Assembly (NCBI GenBank): GCA_029624815.1
Contig: JARSSH010000050.1
Span: forward strand, 1 to 64,000
Length of the DNA: 64,000 nt
Source of the DNA: Candidatus Competibacter sp.
Lineage (GTDB): Bacteria > Pseudomonadota > Gammaproteobacteria > Competibacterales > Competibacteraceae
Direction of reading: 5' to 3'
Part shown: one piece after another, positions 38,921 to 48,729 of the stretch
Position numbering within the stretch: the first letter of the stretch is position 1
Layout: every line of letters begins with the position of its first letter
The notes under the pieces: model-generated
Databases searched by the model: none
The model's input: the letters and a program-made list of their open reading frames with translations, nothing else
Told to the model about the DNA's origin: nothing
Program-made: the position numbers and the translations under genes

Positions 38921-39927
38921 TCTCCACTCGCGTTGTTCGCAAGGGACTGAATGCTGAGCAGCAAGGCGAACGGATTGATCTGCTTGAGAATATAACCGAT
39001 CTTGGCGATGCCCCGGCGCGGCACGTACACGATGTCGCCCTCCTCCAGCGCCACGTTCAGGGTGCGATCCGGCGCCAGCACCCGATCCAGCGCCACCTCC
39101 TGATTCAAACCCTGGCCGGGACGGATCAGGCGAATCTCGTCGGTGTTGGCGTCGATGTTCGGTCCGCCGGCCTGACCCAGCGCGTCCAGAAACGACATCT
39201 TGGGAGTCAAGCGGTACACGCCCGGCTTGTTCACCTCGCCCAGCACGTACACGGTGGTGTCGTAGGCATCGGGGATATAGACGATGTCGTTGCGCCTGAG
39301 GCGGATGTTCAACGACAGATCCCCGTTCAACAGCCGCTTGAGATCCAGCCAAAGAATTTTATTGCCCCGCAGCACCGCGCAGCGGGTCAGCACCTGTTCC
39401 GGCCGCAGAATGGGGAAGCCGCCGGCCCGCGACAGAACCTCGATCAGGGTGGGGTTGTCCTCGAAATGCACCACGCCGGGATGCTCGACCCGGCCCAGCA
39501 CCACCACGCGGTTGCTGGTGTATTCGTCGATGCGGACGGTGATGTACACATCCAGATAATAGGTCGAGAGGGCGCGCTTGATCGACTCGGCGGCCTGATC
39601 GCGGTTCAGGTCCAGCATCCGGATCGTGCCGGAGAACGGCAGGGTGATGTTGCCGTCCGGCCCCACCGTATGCTGACCCGACAGCTCCGGGCGCCCCGCC
39701 ACGATCACGGTCAGCTTGTCGCCCGGACCGATCAGGTACTGATTGGGCACCTCCGATTCGAACTGGCGCACGATCTCGGCGCTGGAGAAAGTGGCGCGCT
39801 TCTCCGGAACCTCAAACGCCGCCGGCGACTCCGTCGTACCCGGCTTGGCCACCGGCGGAACCGAGTGCTCCGTCGCGCACCCCAGCAGGGTCATGGCCAG
39901 CATCAGGGCCGGAAGGCGGTTGGTCAC
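38917..39927 (-). CDS. wza: Wza-like outer-membrane polysaccharide export lipoprotein
   Basis: The 336-residue protein has a lipoprotein signal (LPALMLAMTLLGCATE, cysteine at about 17). A polysaccharide-export domain follows (YLIGPGDKLTVIVAGRPELSG, VGPDGNITLPFSG), then SLBB domains (VVVLGRVEHPGVVHFEDNP, TVYVLGEVNKPGVYRLTP). It forms the outer-membrane channel that works with the co-polymerase encoded just downstream. The C-terminal amphipathic helix may be INPFALLLSIQSLAN. It is the first exporter gene after the partner-switching module, 6 bp from the STAS gene. Confidence 0.92.
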   Translation of the reverse strand: MTNRLPALMLAMTLLGCATEHSVPPVAKPGTTESPAAFEVPEKRATFSSAEIVRQFESEVPNQYLIGPGDKLTVIVAGRPELSGQHTVGPDGNITLPFSGTIRMLDLNRDQAAESIKRALSTYYLDVYITVRIDEYTSNRVVVLGRVEHPGVVHFEDNPTLIEVLSRAGGFPILRPEQVLTRCAVLRGNKILWLDLKRLLNGDLSLNIRLRRNDIVYIPDAYDTTVYVLGEVNKPGVYRLTPKMSFLDALGQAGGPNIDANTDEIRLIRPGQGLNQEVALDRVLAPDRTLNVALEEGDIVYVPRRGIAKIGYILKQINPFALLLSIQSLANNASGE

Positions 39928-39933
39928 ACCCGC

Positions 39934-40269
39934 TCAGCGCAGGCGGGCCAACGCCGCCGCTTCGTCGTCGAAAATCGAGAACACCTGTTGCAGGCGGGTC
40001 AGCTCGATCAGGGAACGCACGGTCGGGCTCAGATTCAGCAGCGCCACATCTCCGTTCTTGAGGCGGGTCGCCTTGAAGACCGAGATCAGCACCGACAGGC
40101 CGCTGGAATCCATGAAACCCACGTCCGCCAGATCCAGCACCAACTTGCCGCTCCCCTGCTCGACGGTCGTCAGCAGCTTTTGCCGGACCTGCGGCACGTC
40201 GGCCATCACCAGCCGCCCCGCTAGCGCAATGATGTCGATACCTTCGACATTGCGATGTGTCAGAACCAT
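39934..40269 (-). CDS. STAS-domain anti-sigma factor antagonist
   Basis: This 111-residue SpoIIAA/RsbV-type protein reads IIALAGRLVMADVPQVRQKL, VLDLADVGFMDSSGLSVLIS (the DSSG motif holds the phosphorylatable serine) and ends in a typical helix. Unphosphorylated STAS proteins bind the anti-sigma kinase and free its target. Here the kinase and phosphatase are encoded just upstream on the same strand. The ATG at 40269 is preferred; a TTG at 40284 adds five residues. Confidence 0.92.
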   Translation of the reverse strand: MVLTHRNVEGIDIIALAGRLVMADVPQVRQKLLTTVEQGSGKLVLDLADVGFMDSSGLSVLISVFKATRLKNGDVALLNLSPTVRSLIELTRLQQVFSIFDDEAAALARLR

Positions 40270-40320
40270 AAACAATTGCCCCAATTGGTTTTGTTACGTA
40301 AATGCCATAGAGCCCACCAG

Positions 40321-40782
40321 CTAGGCCGATTGGCGCGCGGCGGCCCCAGCGAGCGTCCGGCTCATCGACAAGGTATTGACGCCATCCCGAACCTGGTATT
40401 CCACTTCGTCCATGCATGCCTTGATGATCTCCAGGCCGCGGGTGCGCAAGGTCCAGGTATCGGGGTCCGCCGGATCGGGGTCGGCGAAGCCTCGGGCCGA
40501 CGCCAGACGCTCCGGCGGCATGGCCTGGCCCCGGTCGCTCACCCGCAGGCCGAAGCGTTCCGGCGTGAGCTCGAACTCCACCCATACCCGGTGGGCCGGC
40601 TCGAAGCCATAGGCGTGTTCGACCACGTTGTTGACGGCTTCCACCATGGCCAGCTCAACCTTGGCCAGTTCCTCGGCCGGCAGCCTGAGCAAGGAACACA
40701 GTCCGTGCAGGGCGCGGCTTAGCAACTCGATGCATTCGGGCCGGCTCTCAATGCTCAGGCTGATGATCCGTGTCATGGCCAT
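40321..40782 (-). CDS. Anti-sigma regulatory factor kinase (RsbW-like GHKL ATPase)
   Basis: The 153-residue single-domain GHKL ATPase has the N box AMVEAVNNVVEHAYGF (residues 45-60), the G1-like SDRGQAM, and a G2-like TRGLEIIKACMDEVEY. The family phosphorylates the STAS partner on serine and binds a sigma factor or another target. Its stop lies 51 bp before the STAS start, and its start overlaps the phosphatase gene by 10 bp, so all three are co-expressed. Confidence 0.9.
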   Translation of the reverse strand: MAMTRIISLSIESRPECIELLSRALHGLCSLLRLPAEELAKVELAMVEAVNNVVEHAYGFEPAHRVWVEFELTPERFGLRVSDRGQAMPPERLASARGFADPDPADPDTWTLRTRGLEIIKACMDEVEYQVRDGVNTLSMSRTLAGAAARQSA

Positions 40783-41987
40783 GGCTCGCGCTCCAGTATC
40801 AGCAAAGTGACGTCATCCTGGTGGTTATCGTCGCCCTTCCACTCCCGCAGGGCTTGGCCGACGCATTCGGTCACGGCGGCGGCCGGTAGTTCCGCCGTCT
40901 GTTCGAGCAAGTCCCGCAGGCGCTGCTCGGAGAACATCTCATCGGTCTCGCTGGCGCATTCGGTGATGCCGTCCGAGTACAGAAACAACCGGTCGCCATG
41001 CGCCAGATCCACCTGCAAAGTCTCGTATTCGACCTCGGGCAGCATGCCCACCGGAAACCCGCCGCCGCCCACCATTTCGGTTCGCCGGCCGGCATGGCGC
41101 AGGCAGATCGGCCGGGGATGGCCGGCTTGGGTCAGGGTGACTCGCCCCGACCGCAAATCCAGATTACCGTAAATCATGGTGAAGTATAGAACCGGATCGA
41201 TCCCCGATTGAAACCGCTGGTTCAACTCCGCCACCACTCGCCGCGGAATCGCCTCCGCATCCCGATCGAGGCCCTGGCGACGCAACCGTTTTTCCTCCGC
41301 TCCCCCCGACAACACCCGGCTTAGGGTGAAAGACAGCAGCGCCGCCGGCACGCCGTGGCCCGCCACATCCAACTGGTAGAAGCTCAATTGCTCCTCGCCC
41401 AGTTTGAAATAGTCGAACATGTCGCCCGCCACGAACGAACTGGGCTGGAACAGCCATTCCACCGCGATGCCCGGCATGCGCAACGGCGGCGGCAGCAGCG
41501 CCTTTTGCATGGCGGCGGCCGATTCCAGGTCGTGGCGGATGGTGGCGTAGGCCTCGGAGAGGGTGCGGTTGATCTCGTTGAGATGACGATTGCGCTCGCC
41601 CAGTTCCGCTTCGAGCCGCAGAATGCGCTCGCCGGCGCGGACCCGCACCCGCAGTTCCTCTTGATAGACCGGTTTGACCATGAAATCGTCGGCGCCGGCG
41701 TCCATGCCCTGGATCAGCGAGGGTTTATCCTCGCGGCCGGTCAACAGGATAAAATAGACATAGCTGGAAAATTCGGTGGCCCGCACCCGGCAGCACAACT
41801 CCGGCCCGGTCAAGCCTGGCATCATCCAGTCGCTAATGACCAGACGGATCTCCTCTCGCTGCAAAATCGCCCACGCTTCCGCGCCATCGTGAGCCAGCGT
41901 CACCTCGTAATCCCAGCGCCGCAGCATTGCGGCGATGATCCGCAGGACGCTCGGATCGTCATCCACCACTAGAATGCGCATGTTCAT
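40773..41987 (-). CDS. Receiver-PP2C (SpoIIE-type) phosphatase, partner-switch regulator
   Basis: The 404-residue protein has a CheY receiver (1-120; LVVDDDPSVLRII, ISDWMMPGLTGPEL with phospho-Asp, LLTGRED, MVKPV), a linking coiled coil (125-165), and a SpoIIE/RsbU-type PP2C domain. The PP2C domain includes FVAGDMFDYF, LDVAGHGVPAALLS, GGGFPVGML, LFLYSDGITECA and DDVTLLILE. Metal-binding aspartates look complete. It should dephosphorylate the STAS protein in response to receiver phosphorylation, linking a two-component input to the EPS locus. It is the first gene of the three-gene module and of the long minus-strand run. Confidence 0.93.
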   Translation of the reverse strand: MNMRILVVDDDPSVLRIIAAMLRRWDYEVTLAHDGAEAWAILQREEIRLVISDWMMPGLTGPELCCRVRATEFSSYVYFILLTGREDKPSLIQGMDAGADDFMVKPVYQEELRVRVRAGERILRLEAELGERNRHLNEINRTLSEAYATIRHDLESAAAMQKALLPPPLRMPGIAVEWLFQPSSFVAGDMFDYFKLGEEQLSFYQLDVAGHGVPAALLSFTLSRVLSGGAEEKRLRRQGLDRDAEAIPRRVVAELNQRFQSGIDPVLYFTMIYGNLDLRSGRVTLTQAGHPRPICLRHAGRRTEMVGGGGFPVGMLPEVEYETLQVDLAHGDRLFLYSDGITECASETDEMFSEQRLRDLLEQTAELPAAAVTECVGQALREWKGDDNHQDDVTLLILEREPWP

Positions 41988-42180
41988 CGGGTATCGTACC
42001 GCTTGTGGATCAACGCGGCGGCCAGCGACCCCACGCCGATCCGAACGCGAACGGGGAGATCTTGCCGGGAGTCATCATTATTGTGATTTTAGCGCCTGTT
42101 ATTTGTGTCCTTATTAGAACACGCCCTTGCGAGCATGAATACACTTTTTGCCCCTTAAACGTGTCGGGAGAACTCATTCA
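41988..42180. promoter_or_regulatory. Divergent promoter region between the partner-switch/EPS genes and copA
   Basis: The 193-bp gap separates two divergent transcription units and is locally AT-rich (around 42075-42115), so both promoters probably lie here. I could not assign -35/-10 elements with confidence. I saw no clear CueR-type dyad ahead of the copper ATPase. A GGGAGA ribosome site lies at 42167-42172, ahead of the ATG at 42181. Confidence 0.4.
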
Positions 42181-44427
42181 ATGACACCCGGATCGCCCAT
42201 TCAGTCCTTGCGTCTAGCCGTCAACGGCATGAGTTGCGCCGGTTGCGTCGCCGCCGTGGAAATCGCCCTGCGTGGGGTGCCCGGCGTGACCGAGGCCAGC
42301 GTCAATTTCGTCGAACGCACCGCCCAAATCAGCGGCGATGCATCCCTGCCCACACTGATTCGGGCGATTCGGGAGGCCGGCTACGACGCCGCCGAACTGC
42401 GCGACGACGCCGCCGAGGCCGAGCGCGACGCCGCCGAACAGGCTCATTACCGCCGCCTGATCCGCAACACCGCCGTCGCTGGCGCCTTGGCCGCGCCCCT
42501 GATGCTGGCCGAAATGGCCGGCTGGCTGCCGGCGCTGGCCAGCCCGGCCGGCCGATGGTTCTGGATCGCGACCGGCCTGCTGACCTTGGCGGCGATGGTC
42601 TACAGCGGCGGCCACTTCTTCGGCGGCGCCTGGCGCCAGTTCCGTCATCACAACGCCAACATGGACACCCTGATCGCGCTGGGCACCGGCGCCGCCTGGC
42701 TGTATTCGATGCTGGTGGCGCTGTTTCCCACCCGCGTGCCCAGCCTGGCCCAGCACGCCTATTTCGAGGCGGCGGTCACCATCATCGCCCTGATCAATCT
42801 CGGTTCCGCGTTGGAGAGCCGAGCGCGTGGCAAAGCCTCGACCGCCATCCAGCGCCTGCTCGGCCTGCGGCCGAAAACCGCCCGACGGGTCGAGGATGGT
42901 CAGGAGCGGGATGTCCCCATCGAATCCCTGCGGATCGGCGACCTGATCCGGGTGCGGCCGGGCGAGAAAATCCCGGTGGACGGCGCGGTCAGCGACGGCC
43001 GCTCGACCGTGGACGAATCGATGCTGACCGGCGAAGCGCTGCCGGTGCTCAAGCAGACCGGCGACGCCGTGACCGGCGGCACGGTCAATCAAACCGGAAC
43101 CTTCGTGTTCCGCGCCGCCCGGGTCGGCGAGGACACGGTGCTGGCCCACATCGTCGCCAGCGTGCGACAGGCGCAAAACAGCAAGCCGCCGATCGGCCGG
43201 CTGGCCGACCGGGTCGCCGCCGTGTTCGTCCCCTCGGTGCTGATCGTGGCCGTCCTCACCGCGCTGGCCTGGTTCAATGTCGGCCCCGAACCCCGGATCG
43301 GCTATATCCTGGTCGCCAGCCTGACCGTGCTGATCATCGCCTGCCCCTGCGCGCTGGGGCTGGCCACGCCGATCTCGATCATGGTCGGGGTCGGCAAGGC
43401 CGCCGAGCACGGCATTCTGATCCGCGACGGCGAAGCCTTGCAGCGGGTCGGTCAACTCACCACCGTGGTGCTGGACAAGACCGGCACCGTCACCGCCGGG
43501 CGGCCGACGGTCACCGCCGTGATCGCTCTGCCCGGCTTTCGGGAGGACGAGATCTTCACGCTGGCCGCCGGCCTGGAAACCGGCTCCGAGCATCCGCTGG
43601 CCCAGGCGATTCTGAACGCCGCCCGCGAACGCGGCTTGAGCCTTCCATCGCTGGAGCGATTCGAAGCCATCGCCGGCCAGGGCGCCAGCGGCACGGCGAA
43701 CGGCCGGGCGCTGCTGGCCGGCAACCGCCGTTTGCTGGAAACGCAGGGCATCGACACCGCCCCACTCCAGGCCGAAGCCGAACGGCTGGCCGCCCAGGGG
43801 CAGACGCCGGTGTTCGTCGCCGCCGACGGCCGGGCCGCCGGCCTCGTCGCCGTGGCCGACCCCATCAAGCCGGATTCCGCCGCCGCCGTCCGCCGCCTGC
43901 GGGAACTGGGTCTGAACGTGGTGCTGCTAACCGGCGACCACGCCGCCACCGCCCGCGCCATCGCCGCGCGGGCCGGCATCGAGGATATCCACGCCGAAAC
44001 GCCGCCGACCGGGAAGGCTGACGTCATCGCCGCTTTGCAGGCGCGCGGCGAGGTGGTCGGCATGGTCGGCGACGGCATCAACGATGCTCCGGCGCTGGCC
44101 CAGGCCGATGTGGGCCTGGCGATGGGCGCCGGCGCCGACGTCGCCATCGAAAGCGCCGGCATCACCCTGGTGCGCGGCTCCCTGCATGGCATCGCCGACG
44201 CCGTGGCGCTCTCACGCGCCACCCTGAGTAACATCAAGCAGAATCTATTCGGCGCTTTCCTTTACAATACTCTGGGAATTCCGCTCGCGGCGGGCGCGCT
44301 CTACCCCGCGACCGGATGGTTGCTCAACCCGATGCTGGCTGGCGCGGCCATGGCGTTGTCGTCGTTTACCGTCGTCAGCAACGCCAACCGGCTGCGCGGT
44401 TTCCAGCCGCGAGGCAAACCGACATGA
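42181..44427 (+). CDS. copA: Copper-translocating P1B-type ATPase
   Basis: The 748-residue ATPase exports Cu(I) from the cytoplasm. It has one N-terminal metal-binding domain ([19 protein letters not shown], GMxCxxC), the membrane CPC motif in [14 protein letters not shown], the phosphorylation motif [11 protein letters not shown], the TGEA actuator loop ([12 protein letters not shown]), the HP motif (SEHPLAQAI), and [20 protein letters not shown]. The C-terminal helix has NANRLR, also typical. The ATG at 42181 follows GGGAGA; upstream codons in the frame are not part of the family. It overlaps a tiny downstream membrane-protein gene by 4 bp. Confidence 0.96.
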   Translation: MTPGSPIQSLRLAVNGMSCAGCVAAVEIALRGVPGVTEASVNFVERTAQISGDASLPTLIRAIREAGYDAAELRDDAAEAERDAAEQAHYRRLIRNTAVAGALAAPLMLAEMAGWLPALASPAGRWFWIATGLLTLAAMVYSGGHFFGGAWRQFRHHNANMDTLIALGTGAAWLYSMLVALFPTRVPSLAQHAYFEAAVTIIALINLGSALESRARGKASTAIQRLLGLRPKTARRVEDGQERDVPIESLRIGDLIRVRPGEKIPVDGAVSDGRSTVDESMLTGEALPVLKQTGDAVTGGTVNQTGTFVFRAARVGEDTVLAHIVASVRQAQNSKPPIGRLADRVAAVFVPSVLIVAVLTALAWFNVGPEPRIGYILVASLTVLIIACPCALGLATPISIMVGVGKAAEHGILIRDGEALQRVGQLTTVVLDKTGTVTAGRPTVTAVIALPGFREDEIFTLAAGLETGSEHPLAQAILNAARERGLSLPSLERFEAIAGQGASGTANGRALLAGNRRLLETQGIDTAPLQAEAERLAAQGQTPVFVAADGRAAGLVAVADPIKPDSAAAVRRLRELGLNVVLLTGDHAATARAIAARAGIEDIHAETPPTGKADVIAALQARGEVVGMVGDGINDAPALAQADVGLAMGAGADVAIESAGITLVRGSLHGIADAVALSRATLSNIKQNLFGAFLYNTLGIPLAAGALYPATGWLLNPMLAGAAMALSSFTVVSNANRLRGFQPRGKPT

Positions 44428-44504
44428 TCTCACTCGCCGTCAATCTGGCCGGACTGGGGCTGATCGCCTTCATCGTCTGGTGGTTCTGGCTGGCTCGGCC
44501 ATGA
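44424..44504 (+). CDS. Tiny single-helix membrane protein downstream of copA
   Basis: A 26-codon ORF is coupled to copA by an ATGA overlap and itself overlaps the next gene start (ATGA at 44501-44504). The product, [20 protein letters not shown] plus FWLARP, is one Trp-rich helix with a short positive tail. Double overlap in a tight operon argues that it is translated. The size and layout recall the small helix proteins tied to metal ATPases and cbb3 oxidase assembly (CcoS-like), but no homology can be claimed. Confidence 0.65.
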   Translation: MISLAVNLAGLGLIAFIVWWFWLARP

Positions 44505-44821
44505 AGCGGTCGCTGCCCGCCAAACCGTCCTGGCTGGGCCGGCTGGGGCTGGCCGCAACCTCGCTGCTGGCCGTGGCGGTCGGCTTCGCCGTCGCCTCGG
44601 TGCTGCTCGTCGTCCTCCTGGTAGCCGGGCTGGCGGCCGGCGGCTGGCTGTGGTGGCGACTCCGCCGCTTGGCCCGCCAAACGCAAGGGGCCGCTCCCGA
44701 CTTCATCGACGGAGAATACACGGTGGAGCCGGGGCCACCCCTGCTGGAGGATCGTCGGACAGCGCCGGTCGAGGTTGAGGTTGCGGAGCGACCCACCGCC
44801 GCCTCGCGCACCGCGTCGTGA
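44501..44821 (+). CDS. Small membrane protein, function unknown
   Basis: The 106-residue protein has two closely spaced hydrophobic stretches (GLAATSLLAVAVGFAVASVL and VLLVAGLAAGGWLWW, residues 14-48), then a basic patch (RLRRLARQ) and an acidic, Pro-rich cytosolic tail. I recognise no family. It overlaps the tiny protein upstream and the histidine kinase downstream by 4 bp each, so it belongs to the operon from copA to the kinase. Confidence 0.6.
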   Translation: MKRSLPAKPSWLGRLGLAATSLLAVAVGFAVASVLLVVLLVAGLAAGGWLWWRLRRLARQTQGAAPDFIDGEYTVEPGPPLLEDRRTAPVEVEVAERPTAASRTAS

Positions 44822-46746
44822 ACGCCGCCCCGGCAGCCGAGCCGCTCGCCCGGCGCATCTTCGCCGAACAGGTCCGGCTGCTATACGCCCAGGCCCCGCT
44901 CGGCACGGTCGCCAGCCTGCTGATCGCGCCCATGCTGGCGCTCATCCACTGGGACATCGTACCGCGCACGGTGCTGTTGGGCTGGCTGGCCCTGCTGGAA
45001 GCGACTCTCCTGGTCCGGCTGGCGCTGGTCGTCGCCTTCCAGCGCCGCCGGGATCCGGACGCCGACGCCGAGCGCTGGGCCAGACGCTATTCCTGGGCCT
45101 GCGCCGCCAGTGGCGTCTGCTGGGGCGGTTGCGTCGTCCTGCTGACCCTCGCGCCGCCCCTGACGTACCAAACCTTCACCGCGCTGATGCTGGGCGGCGT
45201 GCTGATGGGCGGCGCGCTGACCATGACGCCGGTGCTGGTCACCTACGTGGCCTACGCCCTGCCGCTGATGCTGCCGCCGGTGCTCTGGCTACTGCTGCGA
45301 GACGATCCGCTGCGCGCCGCCATGGGCGCCGCCGGCATCCTGTACCTGCTGCTGGCGCTGGGCGCCGCCCATCACTATCACCGGACGCTCGTCCGCTCGC
45401 TGCGGCTGGCGCTGGAAAACGCCGGGCTGGCCCAATCCTTCGCCGCCGCCAAGGAACAGGCCGAGGCGGGCAACCGGCAACTGGCCGAGCAACAGGCGGC
45501 GCTGCGAAGCAGCGTGGACGCCATGCGCGAGCTGTACGAGGTCATTTCCATCCCGCGCCGCCACCCCGGCGACCGGATTCAAGCCATGCTGGCCATGGGC
45601 TGCCAGCGCTTCGGGCTGACGATCGGCATCCTGTCCCATGTCGAGGATGACCGCTACGAAATCGTCCAGGTCATCACGCCTGGCGGCGAAATCAGGCGGG
45701 GAGACGTCTTCGCCCTCGGCGATACCTATTGCCGCGATACCCTGCGCGCCCGGGAGCCGCTGGGCTTCGAACACGCCTCGGCCAGCGACTGGCGCCAGCA
45801 TCCCTGTTATCCGAAGCTCAAGCTGGAAGCCTATCTGGGCACACCGGTGCAGGTCGGCGAGCATATCTACGGCACGCTCAACTTCTCCAACTTCCAGCCG
45901 AGATCGACGCCGTTCGCCGCCGTGGACCGCGAGTTGATCCAACTCATGGCGCGCTGGGTGGGCAGCGCCCTCGAACAGGAGCAGATGGCCGCGGCCGCTC
46001 AGCGGCAACAAACCCTGCTGGCCCACGCCTCTCGCCTCAACACCCTGGGCGAAATGGCCTCCGGGCTGGCGCACGAGATCAATCAGCCGATCACCGCCAT
46101 TTCCCTGTACGCCGAGACCGGCCTGACCCGCTTGCGCAACGGCCCGGACGAACCGGCCGAACTGCGGGAAACCCTGGAGAAAATCGCCGCTCAGAGTGCT
46201 CGGACCCACGCCATCATCCAGCAGGTTCGCCATTTCGCCCGCCAGAGCAAACCGCAATATCTGACGGTGCGAGTCAGCGCCCTGCTCGACGATATCGCCG
46301 ACTTCCTGGACATGGAAACCCGCCGCTATCATGTCGTGCTCCGCCAGGACATCGGCCCGGACTTGCCGCCCGTACTGGCCGACCCCCTGCAAGTCCAGCA
46401 GGTGATCCTCAATCTGGTGCGCAACGCGGTGGACGCCACCGGCGCGATCGACGGCCCGCGCGTCGTTCTCCTTTCCGCCCGCCCCGAACCGGATGGAGTC
46501 GAACTCGCGGTTCAGGACAACGGCCCTGGCCTGGATCCCAACCTGCTCAGGCAATTGCCGCACCCCTTTTTCACCACCAAGCCCGATGGCCTGGGTCTGG
46601 GGCTATCGATCAGCCAATCCATCGTCGAAGCCCACGGCGGCCGACTATGGGCCACGCCCAACCGGGACGCCGGCGCCACCTTCCACTTCACCCTGCCCGC
46701 CGCCGCCCGGATCCATCGCCCCGAACGGGTGAAATTCGCCCTCTAA
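44818..46746 (+). CDS. Membrane sensor histidine kinase with GAF domain
   Basis: The 642-residue kinase has an N-terminal membrane sensor of about 5-6 helices (28-190) and a linker coiled coil. A GAF domain follows (about 255-390; VITPGGEIRRGDVFALGDTY, LGTPVQVGEHIYGTLNFSN). It ends with a HisKA domain (EMASGLAHEINQPITAISLY, phospho-His) and HATPase_c (NLVRNAVDATG, VQDNGPGLDPN, LGLGLSISQSIV). The HEINQP type of H box is typical of FixL/TodS-like kinases that pair with FixJ/TodT regulators. One such regulator is encoded two genes downstream. The signal is unknown; genomic linkage to copA suggests metal or redox status. Confidence 0.92.
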   Translation: MNAAPAAEPLARRIFAEQVRLLYAQAPLGTVASLLIAPMLALIHWDIVPRTVLLGWLALLEATLLVRLALVVAFQRRRDPDADAERWARRYSWACAASGVCWGGCVVLLTLAPPLTYQTFTALMLGGVLMGGALTMTPVLVTYVAYALPLMLPPVLWLLLRDDPLRAAMGAAGILYLLLALGAAHHYHRTLVRSLRLALENAGLAQSFAAAKEQAEAGNRQLAEQQAALRSSVDAMRELYEVISIPRRHPGDRIQAMLAMGCQRFGLTIGILSHVEDDRYEIVQVITPGGEIRRGDVFALGDTYCRDTLRAREPLGFEHASASDWRQHPCYPKLKLEAYLGTPVQVGEHIYGTLNFSNFQPRSTPFAAVDRELIQLMARWVGSALEQEQMAAAAQRQQTLLAHASRLNTLGEMASGLAHEINQPITAISLYAETGLTRLRNGPDEPAELRETLEKIAAQSARTHAIIQQVRHFARQSKPQYLTVRVSALLDDIADFLDMETRRYHVVLRQDIGPDLPPVLADPLQVQQVILNLVRNAVDATGAIDGPRVVLLSARPEPDGVELAVQDNGPGLDPNLLRQLPHPFFTTKPDGLGLGLSISQSIVEAHGGRLWATPNRDAGATFHFTLPAAARIHRPERVKFAL

Positions 46747-46776
46747 CCCAAAGGAATCCCGCCGGAAAGCCGCACC

Positions 46777-48729
46777 ATGGCGCATCTCGATAAAGTTGCT
46801 CTCCGAAGCATCTTCCGTCTCCGACCCCGCGCCTTGCCGGCTCCGGAAGATCCGGTCGCGCCACCGTCGGAGTCGCGGCGAAAGCGCCTGCATCGCTTCG
46901 GCGCCTATCCCGTGCTCATCACCTCGATCTACATCGGCGGCGGCCTGCTCTGGGTGCTGGGTGGCGATCCGCTGCTAAGCGCGTGGCTGGCCGAGGCGGG
47001 CCCTCCGCCCGTGCTGGGGCCGCTCGCCAATATCCTGGTGGTCGCCGCCAGCGGCGGCCTGCTGTACCGACTGCTGCGCTTCCATGTCAGAACGGCGCAC
47101 CGTGCCCACCTGGCCCAAGACATGCGGCTGGCGGAGTTCATCGAAATGATCACCGACGTGGCCTTCATCAAGGATCGCGAAGGCCGCTATCTGCTGATCA
47201 ACTCGGCGGGCGCCCGCCTGGTCGGACGGCCCCTGACCGAATGCCTGGGCCAGGACGATCGCGCGCTGTTTCCCGCCGAAATCGCCCCGAAGCTAATGCA
47301 GGCGGACCGCAGGATCATCGCCAGCGGCCACCTGCTGGGCAGTGAGGACACGTTCGATATCCGTGGCGAACGGCGCACCTTCCAATCGACCAAATGGCCT
47401 TATCGCGACGCCGACGGCCGCATCGTCGGCGTGATCGGCATCGCCCGCGACATCACCGCGCGCAAACAGGCCGAGGAACAGTCGTGGCGCGCCCGCGACG
47501 CGATGGAAACCCGGGTACGGGAGCGCACCGCCGAACTGGTGGCCGCCAATCGGACCCTGGAGCGGTCGATCGCCGCCCGCGTGCAAACCGAAATCGCCCT
47601 GCGCGACAGCGAAGAACGCTTTCGCCAGCTCGCCGAGCACATCCGCGAGGTGTTTTGGGTGTACGACATCGCGCAAGAACGGCTGCTGTACGTCAGCCCG
47701 GCCTACGAAGAAATCTGGGGGCGCGCCGTGCAAAATTTTCAGGAACGGCCGCTGGACTGGCTGGAAGCCGTCCACCCCAACGACCGCGCACGCATTCAGG
47801 CGGCGCACACCGCCAAGCTGGAATTGGGCCGGCTCGACGAAGAGTACCGCATCGTCCGCCCGGATGGCGCGGTCCGCTGGATCTGGGATCGTGGCTTTCC
47901 CATCCGCGACGCGGCCGGTTATGTGTATCGCATCGCCGGGCTGGCCGAGGACATCACCGCCCGCAAGCTGGCCGACGATCAACTGCGCCGGCAGCAAGTG
48001 GAACTGGCCAAGATGTCGCGGCTCAGCCTGGCGGTCGAGCTGGCCTCCAACCTGGCTCACGAGCTCAACCAGCCGCTGGCCGCCATCGTCGCCTACACCC
48101 AGGCGTGCCTAACCCTGCTGCGGGAGGATGCCACCGACCCCCGCGAGTTGACCGGCACGCTGGAGGAAGTGGTCAATCAGGGATTGCGGGCGGGCGGCAT
48201 CATCCGCCATCTGCGTGGATTGGTGCAAAGACATCCGGCCGCCCAAACCGAAATCGACCTCAACGCCCTGCTCCGCGCGGTGATTCATTACGCACAACTG
48301 GAGCTGCGCCAGGCCGACATCACGGTGCGCCTGGAACTGACGGAACCGCTACCGGCCATCCTGGCCGACGACATACAAATCCAGTTGGCGGTGCTCTACC
48401 TGATGCGCAACGCCATCGAAGCCATGCAGGGCTCGGGCAACGAACCGCGTGAACTGTTGCTGCGCACCGCCCCTCTCGACACCGGAACCGTGCTCGCCAC
48501 CGTCCGCGACACCGGACACGGCTTCAGCCCGGAAGCGACCGAACGACTGTTTCAACCCTTTTTCACCACCAAGCCCGGCGGCATGGGGTTGGGGCTATCG
48601 GTCAGCCGCTCGCTGATCGAATCCCAGGGTGGACGGGTGTGGGCCACCCCCAATCCCGACCGTGGAGCCTCGTTCCATTTCACCTTGCCGGTTTACACGC
48701 ACTACCGATGGCCATCCACACCCGCATGA
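46777..48729 (+). CDS. PAS-domain sensor histidine kinase
   Basis: The 650-residue kinase has two N-terminal helices (about 45-105), PAS1 (about 115-235; LAEFIEMITDVAFIKDREGR, ends DITARKQAEEQ), a coiled coil (235-275), PAS2 with PAC (about 280-405; EERFRQLAEHIREVFWVYDI, FPIRDAAGYVYRIAGLAEDI), HisKA (SNLAHELNQPLAAIVAYTQA) and HATPase_c (YLMRNAIEAMQ, VRDTGHGFSP, GLGLSVSRSLIE). The HELNQP box again fits the FixL class. It overlaps the regulator gene by 4 bp, so it is the primary partner. The KPGGMGLGLS and ATPNPDRGASFHF ends match those of the upstream kinase, suggesting paralogy. Confidence 0.93.
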   Translation: MAHLDKVALRSIFRLRPRALPAPEDPVAPPSESRRKRLHRFGAYPVLITSIYIGGGLLWVLGGDPLLSAWLAEAGPPPVLGPLANILVVAASGGLLYRLLRFHVRTAHRAHLAQDMRLAEFIEMITDVAFIKDREGRYLLINSAGARLVGRPLTECLGQDDRALFPAEIAPKLMQADRRIIASGHLLGSEDTFDIRGERRTFQSTKWPYRDADGRIVGVIGIARDITARKQAEEQSWRARDAMETRVRERTAELVAANRTLERSIAARVQTEIALRDSEERFRQLAEHIREVFWVYDIAQERLLYVSPAYEEIWGRAVQNFQERPLDWLEAVHPNDRARIQAAHTAKLELGRLDEEYRIVRPDGAVRWIWDRGFPIRDAAGYVYRIAGLAEDITARKLADDQLRRQQVELAKMSRLSLAVELASNLAHELNQPLAAIVAYTQACLTLLREDATDPRELTGTLEEVVNQGLRAGGIIRHLRGLVQRHPAAQTEIDLNALLRAVIHYAQLELRQADITVRLELTEPLPAILADDIQIQLAVLYLMRNAIEAMQGSGNEPRELLLRTAPLDTGTVLATVRDTGHGFSPEATERLFQPFFTTKPGGMGLGLSVSRSLIESQGGRVWATPNPDRGASFHFTLPVYTHYRWPSTPA

